DNA from: Variovorax beijingensis | GTDB taxonomy: Bacteria > Pseudomonadota > Gammaproteobacteria > Burkholderiales > Burkholderiaceae_C | Length of the DNA: 64,000 nt | Reading direction: 5' to 3' | Assembly (NCBI RefSeq): GCF_007828835.1 | Contig: NZ_VIVL01000005.1 | Coordinates: forward strand, 186,001 to 250,000 | Shown: positions 23,951-32,962 of the stretch, one piece after another | Layout of the letters: every line of letters starts with the position of its first letter | How positions within the stretch are numbered: the first letter of the stretch is position 1 | Notes under the pieces: generated by a model | Told to the model about the DNA's origin: nothing | Databases searched by the model: none | Seen by the model: only the letters and a program-made list of their open reading frames with translations | Position numbers and translations under genes: made by a program

Positions 23951-26272
23951 TCACTGTTCGGCCGCGTGGCCCACGTGGCCGGCCTGGAGGGCCGGGCCCT
24001 TTCGGCCCTTGCCGCGCACCGATGGCTGCGGCGCGGCTTGCGCCGCCGGATGGCGCAGCAGGCGCAGCGCATAGGCTGCGAGCAGCACCGCGCCCACGGC
24101 GAAGACGATGTCGCCCGGCACCCGCATCCACACCAGTGTCTCCATCACGCGGGAATGCACGATCTCGGCCGAGCGCGCGTACCACAGGCCCTGCGTGACA
24201 CTGGCCCAGGCCTGGTAGATGCCGGCGGGCAGCAGCGACAGGAACACCATCATCGCGAGGCCGATGTTGAGGCTCCAGAACGCGGGCCTGAGCAGCCGGT
24301 CGGCGTGCAGCTGGCGGTCATACAGGCCGCGCAGGCAGAACAGCATCAGCCCGATGCCCAGCATGCCGTAGACGCCGAAGAGCGCGGCATGGCCATGGGC
24401 GGCCGTCATGTTGAGCCCCTGCACGTAGTAGAGCGAGGCCGGCGGATTGATCGCGAAGCCGAGCACGCCGGCGCCGATCGTGTTCCAGAAGCCGACGGCC
24501 ACGAAGCACATGACGATCCACTTGTAGGCGGCGAGCCAGGGCATCGCCTGCGAGCGGCGCCAGGTCTGCAGGGCCTCCAGGCCGATCAGCGTCAGCGGCA
24601 CCACTTCGAGCGCCGAGAACACGGCGCCCACGGCGATCACCGAGGTCGGCGTGCCGGTGAAGTAGAGGTGGTGCAGCGTGCCGAGGATGCCGCCGAACAG
24701 GAACACGATGGTCTCGGCGATGATGGCGCGGTTGGCGCTCTCGGTGCGCACCAGCCCCAGGCGCGTGAAGATCAGCGCGACGACGGCGGTGGCGAACACC
24801 TCGAAGAAGCCTTCCACCCAGAGGTGGACCAGCCACCAGCGCCAGTACTCGATCATCGAGTAGTGGGTGTGCTGTCCCCAGACCAGCGAGGTCGAGTAGA
24901 AGCCGCCGATGCAGGTGGCCGACAGGAACACCATCGCGATCAGGCCGCGCGATGCCGAAGGCTTGACCAGTGCGGGCCACAGCGCGCGGCCCAGCAGGAA
25001 GACCCAGAACAGCAGGCCGACGAACAGCAGCACCTGCCAGAAGCGGCCCATGCTGGTGTATTCGAGGCCCTGGTTGCCCAGCCAGAAGCTGAAGTCGACG
25101 CCGCGGTGCTGCAGCGTGCCGAGCCAGCCGGTCAGCGTGGAGCCGACCACGATGGCGATCAGGGCCCAGAACAGCACGTCCACCCCGAGCTTCTGCAGCC
25201 TGGGTTCGCGCCCCGACAGCAGCGGCGCGATGTACAGGCCCGTGGCCAGCCATGCGGTGGCGATCCAGAAGATGCCGATCTGCGTGTGCACCGTGCGGCT
25301 CACGACATAGGGCAGCAGTTCGGCCAGCGGGAGGCCGAAAAAGGACTCGCCCTCGACCGCGTAGTGCGCCGTGACAATGCCCATCGCGATCTGCAGCAGC
25401 ATGAGGCCGATCACCGCGAAGAAGTACTTGCGCGTGGCCTTCATCGAGGGCGTTGCGACGGCACCCAGCAGCGGGTCCGCCTGGGGCGGCTGCGCCTCGG
25501 CTTCGTGCCGCTGGCTGCCGTGCAGCCACAGCATGGCCGCGATCGCTGCGAGCAGCAGGCAGATGCTGGCCATCGACCAGACGGCGGCCGAGCTGGTCAT
25601 GGTGTTGCCCACCAGCGGCTCGTGCGGCCAGTTGCTGGTGTAGCTCAGGCCCGTTTCCCCGGGGCGGTCGGTGGCCGCGGCCCAGGAGGTCCAGAAGAAG
25701 AAGGCGGTGAGCGCCTGGCGGTCGGCGCGCTCGGGCAGCGTGCCCACCGTCATCGCGTACTGGCTGCGCAGCGCGGCGAGCGCGCGGTCGTCGCCGAACA
25801 GCGCCTCGTAGTGGGCCGCCACCTCCCGGATCGCCTGCGCGCGGTCGGCCGGAACGGTGATCACGCCGCTGGCGGCGTCGTAGGTGTTGCGCCGAATCTG
25901 CTCGACCACGGTGGCCGCAAGCGCGCCGCGGTCCGCCGGGCTCAGCGCATCGAAGTCCTTGCGAAAGGCCTGGGCGTGGCGGTTGCGCAGCGCCACGGCC
26001 TCGCGGTGCAGCCAGTCGGCGGACCAGTCGGGCGCGACGTAGCTGCCGTGGCCCCACACGGAGCCCAGCTGCTGCCCGCCGGTCGACAGCCAGACCTGCT
26101 GGCCGCGCTGGATCTGCTCGCCGGTGAAGACGACCTCGCCGTCGGAACTGGTGACCGCGCTCGGGATTGGTGGCGCGGTCAGGTAGATCTGCACGCCCAG
26201 GTAGCCGAGTGCGCCGAACGACAGCACGAAGATGAAGGCCAGCCAGCGCCACAGCCGGTTGTTGTTGCTCAT
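23951..26272 (-). CDS. norB: Quinol-dependent nitric oxide reductase (qNor)
   Basis: 773 aa, the length of the fused quinol type that needs no NorC. The first helix 'WLAFIFVLSFGALGYLGVQIY' is followed by a periplasmic domain with 'QQVWLSTGGQQLGSVWGHGSYVAPDW' (residues about 65-90), then 12-13 helices of the haem-copper superfamily: 'HTQIGIFWIATAW', 'WVEGFFEVFATAVVAL', 'GTLHHLYFTG' and 'NMTAAHGHAALFGVYGMLGIGL'. It reduces 2 NO to N2O at haem b3/FeB, taking electrons from the quinol pool. AAGGAAACATC precedes the start. Second gene after DUF2249, under the FNR-type promoter at 26659-26699 and probably NsrR. Confidence 0.96.
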   Translation of the reverse strand: MSNNNRLWRWLAFIFVLSFGALGYLGVQIYLTAPPIPSAVTSSDGEVVFTGEQIQRGQQVWLSTGGQQLGSVWGHGSYVAPDWSADWLHREAVALRNRHAQAFRKDFDALSPADRGALAATVVEQIRRNTYDAASGVITVPADRAQAIREVAAHYEALFGDDRALAALRSQYAMTVGTLPERADRQALTAFFFWTSWAAATDRPGETGLSYTSNWPHEPLVGNTMTSSAAVWSMASICLLLAAIAAMLWLHGSQRHEAEAQPPQADPLLGAVATPSMKATRKYFFAVIGLMLLQIAMGIVTAHYAVEGESFFGLPLAELLPYVVSRTVHTQIGIFWIATAWLATGLYIAPLLSGREPRLQKLGVDVLFWALIAIVVGSTLTGWLGTLQHRGVDFSFWLGNQGLEYTSMGRFWQVLLFVGLLFWVFLLGRALWPALVKPSASRGLIAMVFLSATCIGGFYSTSLVWGQHTHYSMIEYWRWWLVHLWVEGFFEVFATAVVALIFTRLGLVRTESANRAIIAETIVFLFGGILGTLHHLYFTGTPTSVIAVGAVFSALEVVPLTLIGLEALQTWRRSQAMPWLAAYKWIVMCFVAVGFWNTIGAGVLGFAINPPASLYYVQGLNMTAAHGHAALFGVYGMLGIGLMLFCLRGLYDRQLHADRLLRPAFWSLNIGLAMMVFLSLLPAGIYQAWASVTQGLWYARSAEIVHSRVMETLVWMRVPGDIVFAVGAVLLAAYALRLLRHPAAQAAPQPSVRGKGRKGPALQAGHVGHAAEQ

Positions 26273-26307
26273 GATGTTTCCTTCTTCGGAATCCGGATCG
26301 ATGGTGC

Positions 26308-26604
26308 TCAGGCGCCGCCGCATCCGCCGCAGCAGCCGCCGCTCGCGTGTGCGTCGAAAGCCGGCACCTTGGTGATGGCCACGCGCCAGACCGAGGGGCC
26401 CGCCTCGAGGTAGTTCCATGCGAACCGGTCGGGCCATTGCGACTGGAACTGCGCATACAGCGGCTGGGGATCGTGATCGTTCACCAGTTCGATCGCGTGG
26501 CCGACGTCCAGGGCGGCAAAGGTGGAGAAGATGTGCGCGTGGCGAAAGCGCGGCTCGAGCCTGCGGACATCGATCACGGACGAGGAGGAGGCTGCAGATT
26601 TCAT
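26308..26604 (-). CDS. DUF2249 protein with Cys/Gly tail (98 aa)
   Basis: 'VIDVRRLEPRFRHAHIFSTF', 'IELVNDHDPQPLYAQF' and 'AWNYLEAGPSVWRV' are the DUF2249 signatures. The tail is HASGGCCGGCGGA, a three-Cys stretch that could bind a metal. DUF2249 proteins often neighbour hemerythrins, NO reductase or nitrite reductase genes; a role in metal or NO handling is inferred only. First gene of the norB operon (35-base gap); AGGAAAAACCC precedes the ATG. Confidence 0.85.
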   Translation of the reverse strand: MKSAASSSSVIDVRRLEPRFRHAHIFSTFAALDVGHAIELVNDHDPQPLYAQFQSQWPDRFAWNYLEAGPSVWRVAITKVPAFDAHASGGCCGGCGGA

Positions 26605-26658
26605 GGGTTTTTCCTGCTGGGAGCGACGAGGCTCGAAAGGTGTATTTCAGATGCACCT

Positions 26659-26727
26659 ATGCTAGGAAGGCGTGTGCGGCGCAGCTTGATCTGCATCAAC
26701 ATCGGGAGCGAAGGCAGCGGCGACGCT
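26659..26727. promoter_or_regulatory. Bidirectional FNR/ANR-type promoter, norB operon and gene 26734
   Basis: Perfect box TTGATCTGCATCAA at 26686-26699. Leftwards: 21 bases then TAGCAT (26664-26659), start near 26652, leader 48 nt to the DUF2249 gene. Rightwards: 22 bases then GACGCT (26722-26727), putting the start at 26734, exactly the A of the next gene's ATG. One activator site could serve both. The left promoter is clearly the stronger match. Confidence 0.65.
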
Positions 26728-26733
26728 CGCGGC

Positions 26734-27147
26734 ATGCCTTCTTCCTCATCCTCTCTTTTCGACCAGCTGCTGCAGGCCGCGGCGGCCCAGCCAGAGCCCC
26801 AGCGTCTGCTGTTCGTGTTCGCCGAAGCCGATTTGCCCGGCGATGCCGATGCGGCGCAGCGCGCCCGCTTCGAGGCGGGGCAGGGCGGTTCGCTGACGCC
26901 CGTGGCCTGCGTTGAAAAAAGCCTGCCGGAGCTCAGCACCTTTGCCGCGCTGGTGGCCGAATCGCGCCGCGCAAGCCTGCTCTGGCGCGTGATGTTCGCG
27001 GCCGGCCTGTCGGGCGCCAACGGCCAGCCGCCCTCGCCCGAACGCATCGACAGCGCGCTCGAGGCCATGGTCGAGGGCGTGCGAAGCGGTGCCTTCGGCG
27101 GCTATCTCGCGCTCGACACCGAGGGCCGGCCGCTGCGATTCGGCTGA
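26734..27147 (+). CDS. Conserved small protein, unknown function (137 aa)
   Basis: MPSSSSSLFDQLLQAAAAQP begins a soluble alpha/beta protein with 'PQRLLFVFAEADLPGDADAA', 'FEAGQGGSLTPVACVEKS' and a C-terminal 'GGYLALDTEGRPLRFG'. I recall similar Comamonadaceae proteins carrying the label 'ribonucleotide reductase subunit alpha', but nothing here resembles a reductase active site, so that label looks wrong. No Shine-Dalgarno site stands before the ATG, consistent with the predicted leaderless transcript. Divergent from the norB operon across one FNR-type box. Confidence 0.75.
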   Translation: MPSSSSSLFDQLLQAAAAQPEPQRLLFVFAEADLPGDADAAQRARFEAGQGGSLTPVACVEKSLPELSTFAALVAESRRASLLWRVMFAAGLSGANGQPPSPERIDSALEAMVEGVRSGAFGGYLALDTEGRPLRFG

Positions 27148-27159
27148 GGTGCCCCCCGG

Positions 27160-28032
27160 CTACTTTCGAACGCCGCGGCGCGCCGCCAGCCGCTCCTGGA
27201 TCAGGCGGTCCTTGTCCTGCCACTGGGCCTCGATCCACTTGCGGGTGTGCGCGCGGCGCGCCTTGTCGCCCGACGGATCCGTGCCCAGCAGATGGGGTGG
27301 TATGGCGCGCTGGCGGACATCGACCGCCACGGCCCGCACGCCGCCGCACAAGAGCGCCCAGAAGCTCGGCGTCCCCTCGGGGTAGACGATGGTCACGTCG
27401 AGCATCGCCTCGAACTGCTCGCCCATCGTGGCCAGCGCCACGCCAAGGCCGCCGGAGCGGGGCTCGAGCAGATGGCGGTAGCTGCTGTTCTGCGCGGCAT
27501 GCTTGGCCGTAGTGAAGCGCGTGCCCTCGACGAAGTTGATGACGGCTGTCGGCACGCGCCTGAACTTCTCGCAGGAACGCCGGGTGGTCGCAAGGTCGGC
27601 GCGACCGGTGCCGCGGCCGCGCTTCATGAACGGAAAGTCGAGCGCCCACCAGGCCAGCCCGATCACCGGCACCCAGATGAGCTCGCGCTTGAGGAAGAAC
27701 TTGAGGAAGGGAATGCGCCCGTGGAAGACGCGCTGCAGCACCAGGATGTCGACCCAGCTCTGGTGGTTGCTCGACACCAGGTACCAGCCGCGGGGGTTGA
27801 GGCCCTCGATGCCCCGGATCTGCCATGGCGCGGGGCACGCGCGTGCGATCCAGGCGTTGTTGACGGCGACCCAGCCGCCGGCCAGCCCGTTCAGCACCCG
27901 GTCGCAGCCGGTGCGCACGCGGTCGGCCGGCACCAGCAGCTTGACCAATGCCGGCGGCACCATCAGCGTGAATGCGAGCAGCGTGTTCAGGCCGAGCAGC
28001 AGCCCGTTGAGCGCACCGCGCACGGAATGCAT
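27160..28032 (-). CDS. PlsC-type 1-acyl-glycerophosphate acyltransferase (YihG-like)
   Basis: 290 aa with an N-terminal membrane segment ('GLLLGLNTLLAFTLMVPPALV'). Acyltransferase motifs: 'SSNHQSWVDILVLQ' (HX4D), 'GRGTGRADLATTRRSC', 'NFVEGTRFT' and 'VTIVYPEGTPSFW'. Length and motifs fit the YihG/YihU subgroup of inner-membrane acyltransferases making phosphatidic acid. Its ATG overlaps the nitroreductase stop (TGATG), so it is the last gene of the nar-led run, an unexpected passenger that may adjust membrane lipids under anoxia. Confidence 0.9.
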   Translation of the reverse strand: MHSVRGALNGLLLGLNTLLAFTLMVPPALVKLLVPADRVRTGCDRVLNGLAGGWVAVNNAWIARACPAPWQIRGIEGLNPRGWYLVSSNHQSWVDILVLQRVFHGRIPFLKFFLKRELIWVPVIGLAWWALDFPFMKRGRGTGRADLATTRRSCEKFRRVPTAVINFVEGTRFTTAKHAAQNSSYRHLLEPRSGGLGVALATMGEQFEAMLDVTIVYPEGTPSFWALLCGGVRAVAVDVRQRAIPPHLLGTDPSGDKARRAHTRKWIEAQWQDKDRLIQERLAARRGVRK

Positions 28033-28670
28033 CAGTCGCACGGAGGAAGCTGTGGCACGCAGCTCAGTTCGCTGACATAGCGCTCGAGCGCGGGCCGCGC
28101 GGGACCGGCCTTCTGGACCGTCACCGAGCCCACGCTGATGAAGCACAGCGGCTCGTCGTGCCGGTCGAGCGCGAACAGGGCGCGCAGTTCGTCCGACTGC
28201 AGCGCCTTGCCGGTGGTCAGCGCCGAGCCGTAGCCCAGGGCGGTGGCGGCCAGCAGCATGTTCTGGATGGCGCATCCGGCCGACAGGATGCGCTCGGCGG
28301 CCGGGATCTCCTCGTTGCCGGGGCCCATCCGTGCGACCGCGAGCATCAGCAGCGGCGCGCGGAAGGCCTTCTCGCGCGCCTGGCCCTGCTGCGCGGGCGT
28401 GGCAGCGGCGTCGCGCTGCAGCAGGGCCTGCGCGAACACGTCGGCGAGCCGTTCGCGCTGCGGCGGCGGAACGATGACGAAGCGCCATGGCACCAGGCCG
28501 CCATGGTCCGGGGCCGAGGCGGCGGCGCCGAGGATCTGCTCGAGCTCGGCACCATCGGGCCCCGGCGCACCGAGCCGCTTGGGCAGCACGGTGCGGCGCG
28601 CGTGCAGGAGCGCGGCCAGCTGCCTCGCGGTCATGGGCGAATCGGCCGGAACGCCGGCGGCCGGGCTCAT
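28032..28670 (-). CDS. Nitroreductase-family flavoprotein (YdjA-like)
   Basis: 212 aa FMN-dependent nitroreductase fold: 'LLHARRTVLPKRLGAPGPDG' near the N-terminus (FMN-binding Arg residues), 'ILGAAASAPDHGGLVPWRFVIV', and 'AGCAIQNMLLAATALGYGSAL' forming the flavin pocket. The spacing and short size resemble the YdjA subgroup. Likely an NAD(P)H oxidoreductase for nitro, quinone or related compounds. The ATG at 28670 overlaps the nrdJ stop (ATGA); an internal Met at residue 13 is an alternative start. Confidence 0.88.
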   Translation of the reverse strand: MSPAAGVPADSPMTARQLAALLHARRTVLPKRLGAPGPDGAELEQILGAAASAPDHGGLVPWRFVIVPPPQRERLADVFAQALLQRDAAATPAQQGQAREKAFRAPLLMLAVARMGPGNEEIPAAERILSAGCAIQNMLLAATALGYGSALTTGKALQSDELRALFALDRHDEPLCFISVGSVTVQKAGPARPALERYVSELSCVPQLPPCD

Positions 28671-31069
28671 CCGCAGCTTCCCAGGTGTCCGCACTGCGTG
28701 CAGTAGTCGCAGCCATCCTTGCGGATCATGGCGTGGGCGCCGCATTCGGGGCACTTGGCCCCCACCATCGGGACAGGGGCGGCCACGGAGGGTGCCGGCG
28801 CGTCCGGCGCCGCGCTCGCCTGGCCGCTGCGGCGCGCGATCAGCTGCTGGATCGCATAGGCGATGGCGCCCACTTCGGAGTCGTGCCACATGGGCACCTG
28901 GGTGCCGTCGGCCTTCACGTGATGGCCCAGGCGCACCGGCCCGCGGTCCCACGCGACCTTGCGCATGTCGGCCAGCGCGCGTTCGAGAAAGCCGCCGCGC
29001 GCGGCCAGCGACAGCAGCCGCATGCTCGCGGTGATCCATTGCTGGGATTCGCCGCTCTGGCCCACGGGCATGAAGAATTCCACGGCCCGCTCGCGGCCGT
29101 CGGCCAGCGGCAGGAACGACACCACCAGGTAGAGCGTCTGCCGCCCCTGCTGCGTCCAGTACTCGATCTTCTCGGCGACGGCATCCAGCGCGCCCTTGGG
29201 GCGGCTCTCGATCATCGCGCGCATCGGATCGGCCGCGATGCCCTCTGCGGCTGGGCGGGCCTGTGGCTGCGCGGCCGGCGCGAGCTCCAGCACGGATCCC
29301 AGGATGCTGTTGGGCCGGTAGGTGGCCAGCCCCTTCAGGCGGGCAGTCCAGGCCTGCTGGTAGAGGCCCTTGAAATCCTCGTAGGGATAGTCGGCGGGCA
29401 CGTTCACCGTCTTCGAGATGGCGGTGTCGACGAAGGGCTGCACCGCCTCCATCATGGCCAGGTGGCCGGCCGCGGGCATCGACTGGGCCGAGACGAAGTA
29501 CGCCGGCAACTGCCCGGTATCCCCGCCCAGGAAGCGGTACAGCCGCCAGGCGTGGTCCTCGACGTCGTACTCGGAGGTGCTGCCGTCGGCCTCGCGCTTC
29601 TTGCGCCGGTAGGTCCAGGAGAACGCCGGCTCGATGCCGTTCGAGGCGTTGTCGGCGAAGGCCAGGCTCACGGTGCCCGTCGGCGCGATCGAGACCAGGT
29701 GGCTGTTGCGGATGCCGTGCATGCGGATCTGTTCCTGCAGTGCCGGGTCCAGGCGGCTGGCGAAGGTGCCACGCGCCAGGTAGCGCTCCGCGTCGAACAG
29801 CGGGAAGGCGCCTTTCTCGCGCGCCAGCGCCACCGAGGCGGCGTAGGCGGCGTCCCGCAGGCAGCGCGCGATGCGCACCGCCATGGCCCGGCCCTCGAGC
29901 TGGTCGTAGCGCAGGCACAGCATGGCAAGCGTGTCGCCCAGGCCCGTGAAGCCCACGCCGATGCGGCGCTTGGCCATGGCCTCGGCGCGCTGCTGGGGCA
30001 GGGGCCAGAAGGTGAGGTCCAGCACGTTGTCGAGCGCCCGCACCTGCAGCGCCGCGGCTTCGCCGAAGCGCGCGAAATCGAACTGCGCCGCACCGCCGAT
30101 GCCGAAGGGATGGTCCACGAAGCGCGTCAGCACGATCGGCCCGAGGTCGCAGCATCCGTACGGCGGCAGCGGCTGCTCGCCGCAGGGGTTGGTCGCCTCG
30201 ATGTGCTCGCAGTAGCGCAGGTTGTTGTCGTTGTTGATGGTGTCGGTGAACAGGATCCCGGGCTCGGCGAAGTCGTAGGTCGAGCGCATCACCAGGTCCC
30301 ACAGATCCCGCGCCGGCAGGCTGCGGTAGACCCAGCTGCCATCGCTGGCCTGGGCCGCGCCGCGCGCGATCAGTTCGGCGCCCGGCCTGGCGCTGTGCAC
30401 CAGCGGCCATTCCTCGTCGTTCGCGAGGGCGTGCATGAACTTGTCGGTCACCGCCACCGACACATTGAAGTTGTTCCAGCGCCCGGGGGTGCGCTTGGCC
30501 GTGATGAAGTCCAGCACGTCGGGGTGGTCGATGCGCAGCACGCCCATCTGCGCGCCGCGCCGCGCGCCCGCGCTCTCCACCGTGGCGCAGGAGCGGTCGA
30601 ACACGTCGATGTAGCTGCACGGGCCGGATGCCGTGGACGCAGTGGTCCGCACCTGCGCGCCGCGCGGCCGGATGCGCGAGAAGTCGTAGCCGACGCCGCC
30701 GCCGCGGCGCATGGTTTCGGCGGCTTCGCGCAGCGCCTCGTAGATGCCCGCATAGCCGCCGGCGTCCTGGCCCTGGATGCAGTCGCCCACCGGCTGCACG
30801 AAGCAGTTGATCAGCGTGGCCTCCAGCTCGGTGCCTGCGGCGTTCATGATGCGGCCGGCGCCGATCGCGCCGGCGCGCAGGTTGCCGAGAAAGCGCGCTT
30901 CCCACTGAGCGCGCTCGCCTTCGGCCTCGACCGAGGCCAGCGCACGCGCCACGCGCGCGAACAGATCCTCGACATCGGCTTCGCCGGGCTTCAGGTATTT
31001 TTCCCGCAGCACGTCGCGGCTGATGGGTTGCACGGCGAGCGGTTCCATCCTGGCGTCCTCGCGCTTCAT
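28667..31069 (-). CDS. nrdJ: Adenosylcobalamin-dependent ribonucleotide reductase (class II)
   Basis: 800 aa. Reduces ribonucleotides with a thiyl radical made from vitamin B12 coenzyme, needing no oxygen and no second subunit. Visible: 'TLINCFVQPV' (N-terminal redox Cys), 'RRGGGVGYDFSRIRPRGA', the catalytic finger 'NPCGEQPLPPYGCCDLG' with the N-C-E triad, and 'VSIAPTGTVSLAFADNASNG'. After about residue 560 a linker leads to a C-terminal zinc ribbon with 'CPECG', 'CDYC' and 'CGHLGSC', common in this class. It sits in the nar-led run with ATGA overlaps on both sides, which suits DNA synthesis during nitrate respiration. Confidence 0.94.
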   Translation of the reverse strand: MKREDARMEPLAVQPISRDVLREKYLKPGEADVEDLFARVARALASVEAEGERAQWEARFLGNLRAGAIGAGRIMNAAGTELEATLINCFVQPVGDCIQGQDAGGYAGIYEALREAAETMRRGGGVGYDFSRIRPRGAQVRTTASTASGPCSYIDVFDRSCATVESAGARRGAQMGVLRIDHPDVLDFITAKRTPGRWNNFNVSVAVTDKFMHALANDEEWPLVHSARPGAELIARGAAQASDGSWVYRSLPARDLWDLVMRSTYDFAEPGILFTDTINNDNNLRYCEHIEATNPCGEQPLPPYGCCDLGPIVLTRFVDHPFGIGGAAQFDFARFGEAAALQVRALDNVLDLTFWPLPQQRAEAMAKRRIGVGFTGLGDTLAMLCLRYDQLEGRAMAVRIARCLRDAAYAASVALAREKGAFPLFDAERYLARGTFASRLDPALQEQIRMHGIRNSHLVSIAPTGTVSLAFADNASNGIEPAFSWTYRRKKREADGSTSEYDVEDHAWRLYRFLGGDTGQLPAYFVSAQSMPAAGHLAMMEAVQPFVDTAISKTVNVPADYPYEDFKGLYQQAWTARLKGLATYRPNSILGSVLELAPAAQPQARPAAEGIAADPMRAMIESRPKGALDAVAEKIEYWTQQGRQTLYLVVSFLPLADGRERAVEFFMPVGQSGESQQWITASMRLLSLAARGGFLERALADMRKVAWDRGPVRLGHHVKADGTQVPMWHDSEVGAIAYAIQQLIARRSGQASAAPDAPAPSVAAPVPMVGAKCPECGAHAMIRKDGCDYCTQCGHLGSCG

Positions 31070-32301
31070 GCCGCGGCTCCCACCGTCGGAACGGCGGGGC
31101 GGATGCCGCCGAGCAGCCATCGCATCAGGTCGCGCACCGGGCGGATCTCGCTGCCGAACGGCAGCGCCCCCGCGCCGCGGAAGAACAGGCCGCGGTCGAG
31201 GTGGCCTTCCAGTGCGTGCCCCAGTGTCTTGTCGATGCAGAACTGGCCCCAGCTCGGGGTGCCGTCGCGCAGGCCGCAGTGCGCCAGGCAGTCGAAGCGC
31301 ATGGTGCAGCTTTCCTTCTTGTGCGCCTTGTGCTGCAGCCGCGGCTCCAGCCGAAGGTACTTGTCGAGCCACGGCGTGCGCACCGCGCGTGCCGGCAGGC
31401 CCGCCGTGCTGACGAACTCGACGATGTCGGCGGGCTGGGCGTCGGCCAGCACCTTCTTGAAGGCCGGGTTCGCATCGCATTCGGTGGTCACAGCGAAGGC
31501 GGTGCCCAGCTGCACCGCCGAAGCGCCGATGCCCTGCAGGCGCCGGATGTCTTCCAGGCTGCCGATGCCGCCGGCCGCAATGAGGGGAATGCGGCCCTCG
31601 ATGCCGGCCGTCCTGAAGAACTCGAGCACCTGCGGAATGGCGACGTCGAAGTCGAAGCGCGGGTCCTGCAGGTCGGCGACCTTGGCGGCGCCCAGGTGGC
31701 CGCCCGCGAGCCGGGGATGCTCGATCACGATGGCGTCGGGCAGGCGCCCCTTCTTCTCCCACTTGCGCACCACCAGCTGCACGCCGCGCGCGTCCGAGAG
31801 GATGGGGATCAGCGCCACCTCGGGATGGTCGCGCGCGATCTCGGGCAGGTCCAGCGGCAGGCCCGCGCCCACCACCAGCGCATCGATGCCGCAAGCCATG
31901 GCATGGCGCAGGTAGGCCTCGTAGGCGGTCAGCGCCTTCATCACGTTCACGGCCACGAGGCCGCGCCCGCCAGAGAGCTCGCGGGCACGCGCAATCTCGC
32001 GGCCCAGCGCCTCCAGGTTGGCGGCATCGATGCGCTGCCCGGCGTCCGGCTCCGCATTCAGGTGGGCCGTGAGCGCCATCAGGTCGGGATGCAGCCGGCG
32101 CAGGTCGACGGCGGAGATCGTGCCCATGCCGCCCAGCCCGGCGACCGTGCCGGCGAGCCCGCCGGCCGACACGCCGACACCCATGCCGCCCTGGATGACG
32201 GGGAGGCGTTCGACGCCCTTGAGGCGCCAGTTGCGCAGGCCCGAATCGCGCGAAAGCGCTTGCAGGGCGGTTGCTGTCTCGTCAGAGGATCGATCCATCA
32301 T
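31066..32301 (-). CDS. Nitronate monooxygenase / 2-nitropropane dioxygenase family
   Basis: 411 aa TIM-barrel flavoprotein. 'LPVIQGGMGVGVSAGGLAGTVA' is the N-terminal FMN motif; 'DALVVGAGLPLDLPEI', 'IEHPRLAGGHLGA' (catalytic-His region) and 'IPLIAAGGIGSLEDIRRL' follow. The C-terminal 50 residues with several Cys ('CTMRFDCLAHCGLRD') extend beyond the usual 350. It oxidises alkyl nitronates, toxic nitro compounds that might arise beside nitrate/nitrite metabolism. The start at 32301 lies 20 bases inside the carbonic anhydrase gene; ATG 32310 is possible. The stop overlaps nrdJ (ATGA). Confidence 0.85.
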   Translation of the reverse strand: MMDRSSDETATALQALSRDSGLRNWRLKGVERLPVIQGGMGVGVSAGGLAGTVAGLGGMGTISAVDLRRLHPDLMALTAHLNAEPDAGQRIDAANLEALGREIARARELSGGRGLVAVNVMKALTAYEAYLRHAMACGIDALVVGAGLPLDLPEIARDHPEVALIPILSDARGVQLVVRKWEKKGRLPDAIVIEHPRLAGGHLGAAKVADLQDPRFDFDVAIPQVLEFFRTAGIEGRIPLIAAGGIGSLEDIRRLQGIGASAVQLGTAFAVTTECDANPAFKKVLADAQPADIVEFVSTAGLPARAVRTPWLDKYLRLEPRLQHKAHKKESCTMRFDCLAHCGLRDGTPSWGQFCIDKTLGHALEGHLDRGLFFRGAGALPFGSEIRPVRDLMRWLLGGIRPAVPTVGAAA

Positions 32302-32962
32302 GTTCCACATAAGGTTGATAGGGGCCGGTACCGGCGTTGGAGGCGAGCGAGGCCGGCAGGAAGTCGCCCGCCTGTGCGTCGAACACATGGACTTCGCCTT
32401 CCTCGATCACGTAGTGCCAGCCATGCAGCGTGAGCGCGTTGCGCTCGACGCGGCTGCGCACCATCGGGTAGTCCATCAGGCGCTCGAGCTGCAGCACGAC
32501 TGCGCGCTGTTCGCTGCGGCGCAGCGCCGCGGGGCTGGGACGCACCGGCAGCAGGGCCTCGTCGGCCAGCCGCAGCCATGACTTGAGCGCCACCGCTTCG
32601 TCCGCCACGCCTTCGTAAGCCGCGCGGATCGCGCCGCAGTGGCTGTGGCCGCACACGACGATGCGCTCGACCTTCAGTTCGAGCAGCGCGAATTCGATCG
32701 CGGCCACCGTGCCATGCAGCCCGTGCGTTCCGTCGCAGGGCGGCACGAAGGCGCCGACGTTGCGGATGATGAAGAGTTCGCCAGGGCCGGTGCCGGTCAG
32801 CAGGTAAGGCATCAGCCGCGAGTCCGAGCAGCCGATGAAGAGCGTCTTCGGATGCTGGCCTTCGGCGACCAGGTCCTGGAAGCGTTGCTGGTGCCGTGGG
32901 AAATAGTCGGACCGGAACCTGCGCAGACGCAAGAGCAGGTCGTCCGGTTCCTGTGCGGTCAT
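32282..32962 (-). CDS. Beta-class carbonic anhydrase
   Basis: 226 aa zinc enzyme interconverting CO2 and bicarbonate. 'TLFIGCSDSRLMPYLLTG' gives the first zinc Cys and the catalytic Asp-Arg dyad; 'IVVCGHSHCGAIRAAYEG' gives the zinc His and second Cys. 'FIIRNVGAFVPP' and 'GTVAAIEFALLEL' are standard. The ATG overlaps the parvulin stop (ATGA). In this nitrate-respiration run it may supply bicarbonate or buffer pH as nitrate reduction consumes protons (inference). Confidence 0.94.
   Translation of the reverse strand: MTAQEPDDLLLRLRRFRSDYFPRHQQRFQDLVAEGQHPKTLFIGCSDSRLMPYLLTGTGPGELFIIRNVGAFVPPCDGTHGLHGTVAAIEFALLELKVERIVVCGHSHCGAIRAAYEGVADEAVALKSWLRLADEALLPVRPSPAALRRSEQRAVVLQLERLMDYPMVRSRVERNALTLHGWHYVIEEGEVHVFDAQAGDFLPASLASNAGTGPYQPYVEHDGSIL

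Noticed and set aside
23486-26413. A 975-residue plus-strand frame opposite norB
   Set aside because: Composition is His/Gln/Arg-rich with no motifs, while the minus strand gives qNor and NsrR with all family residues.
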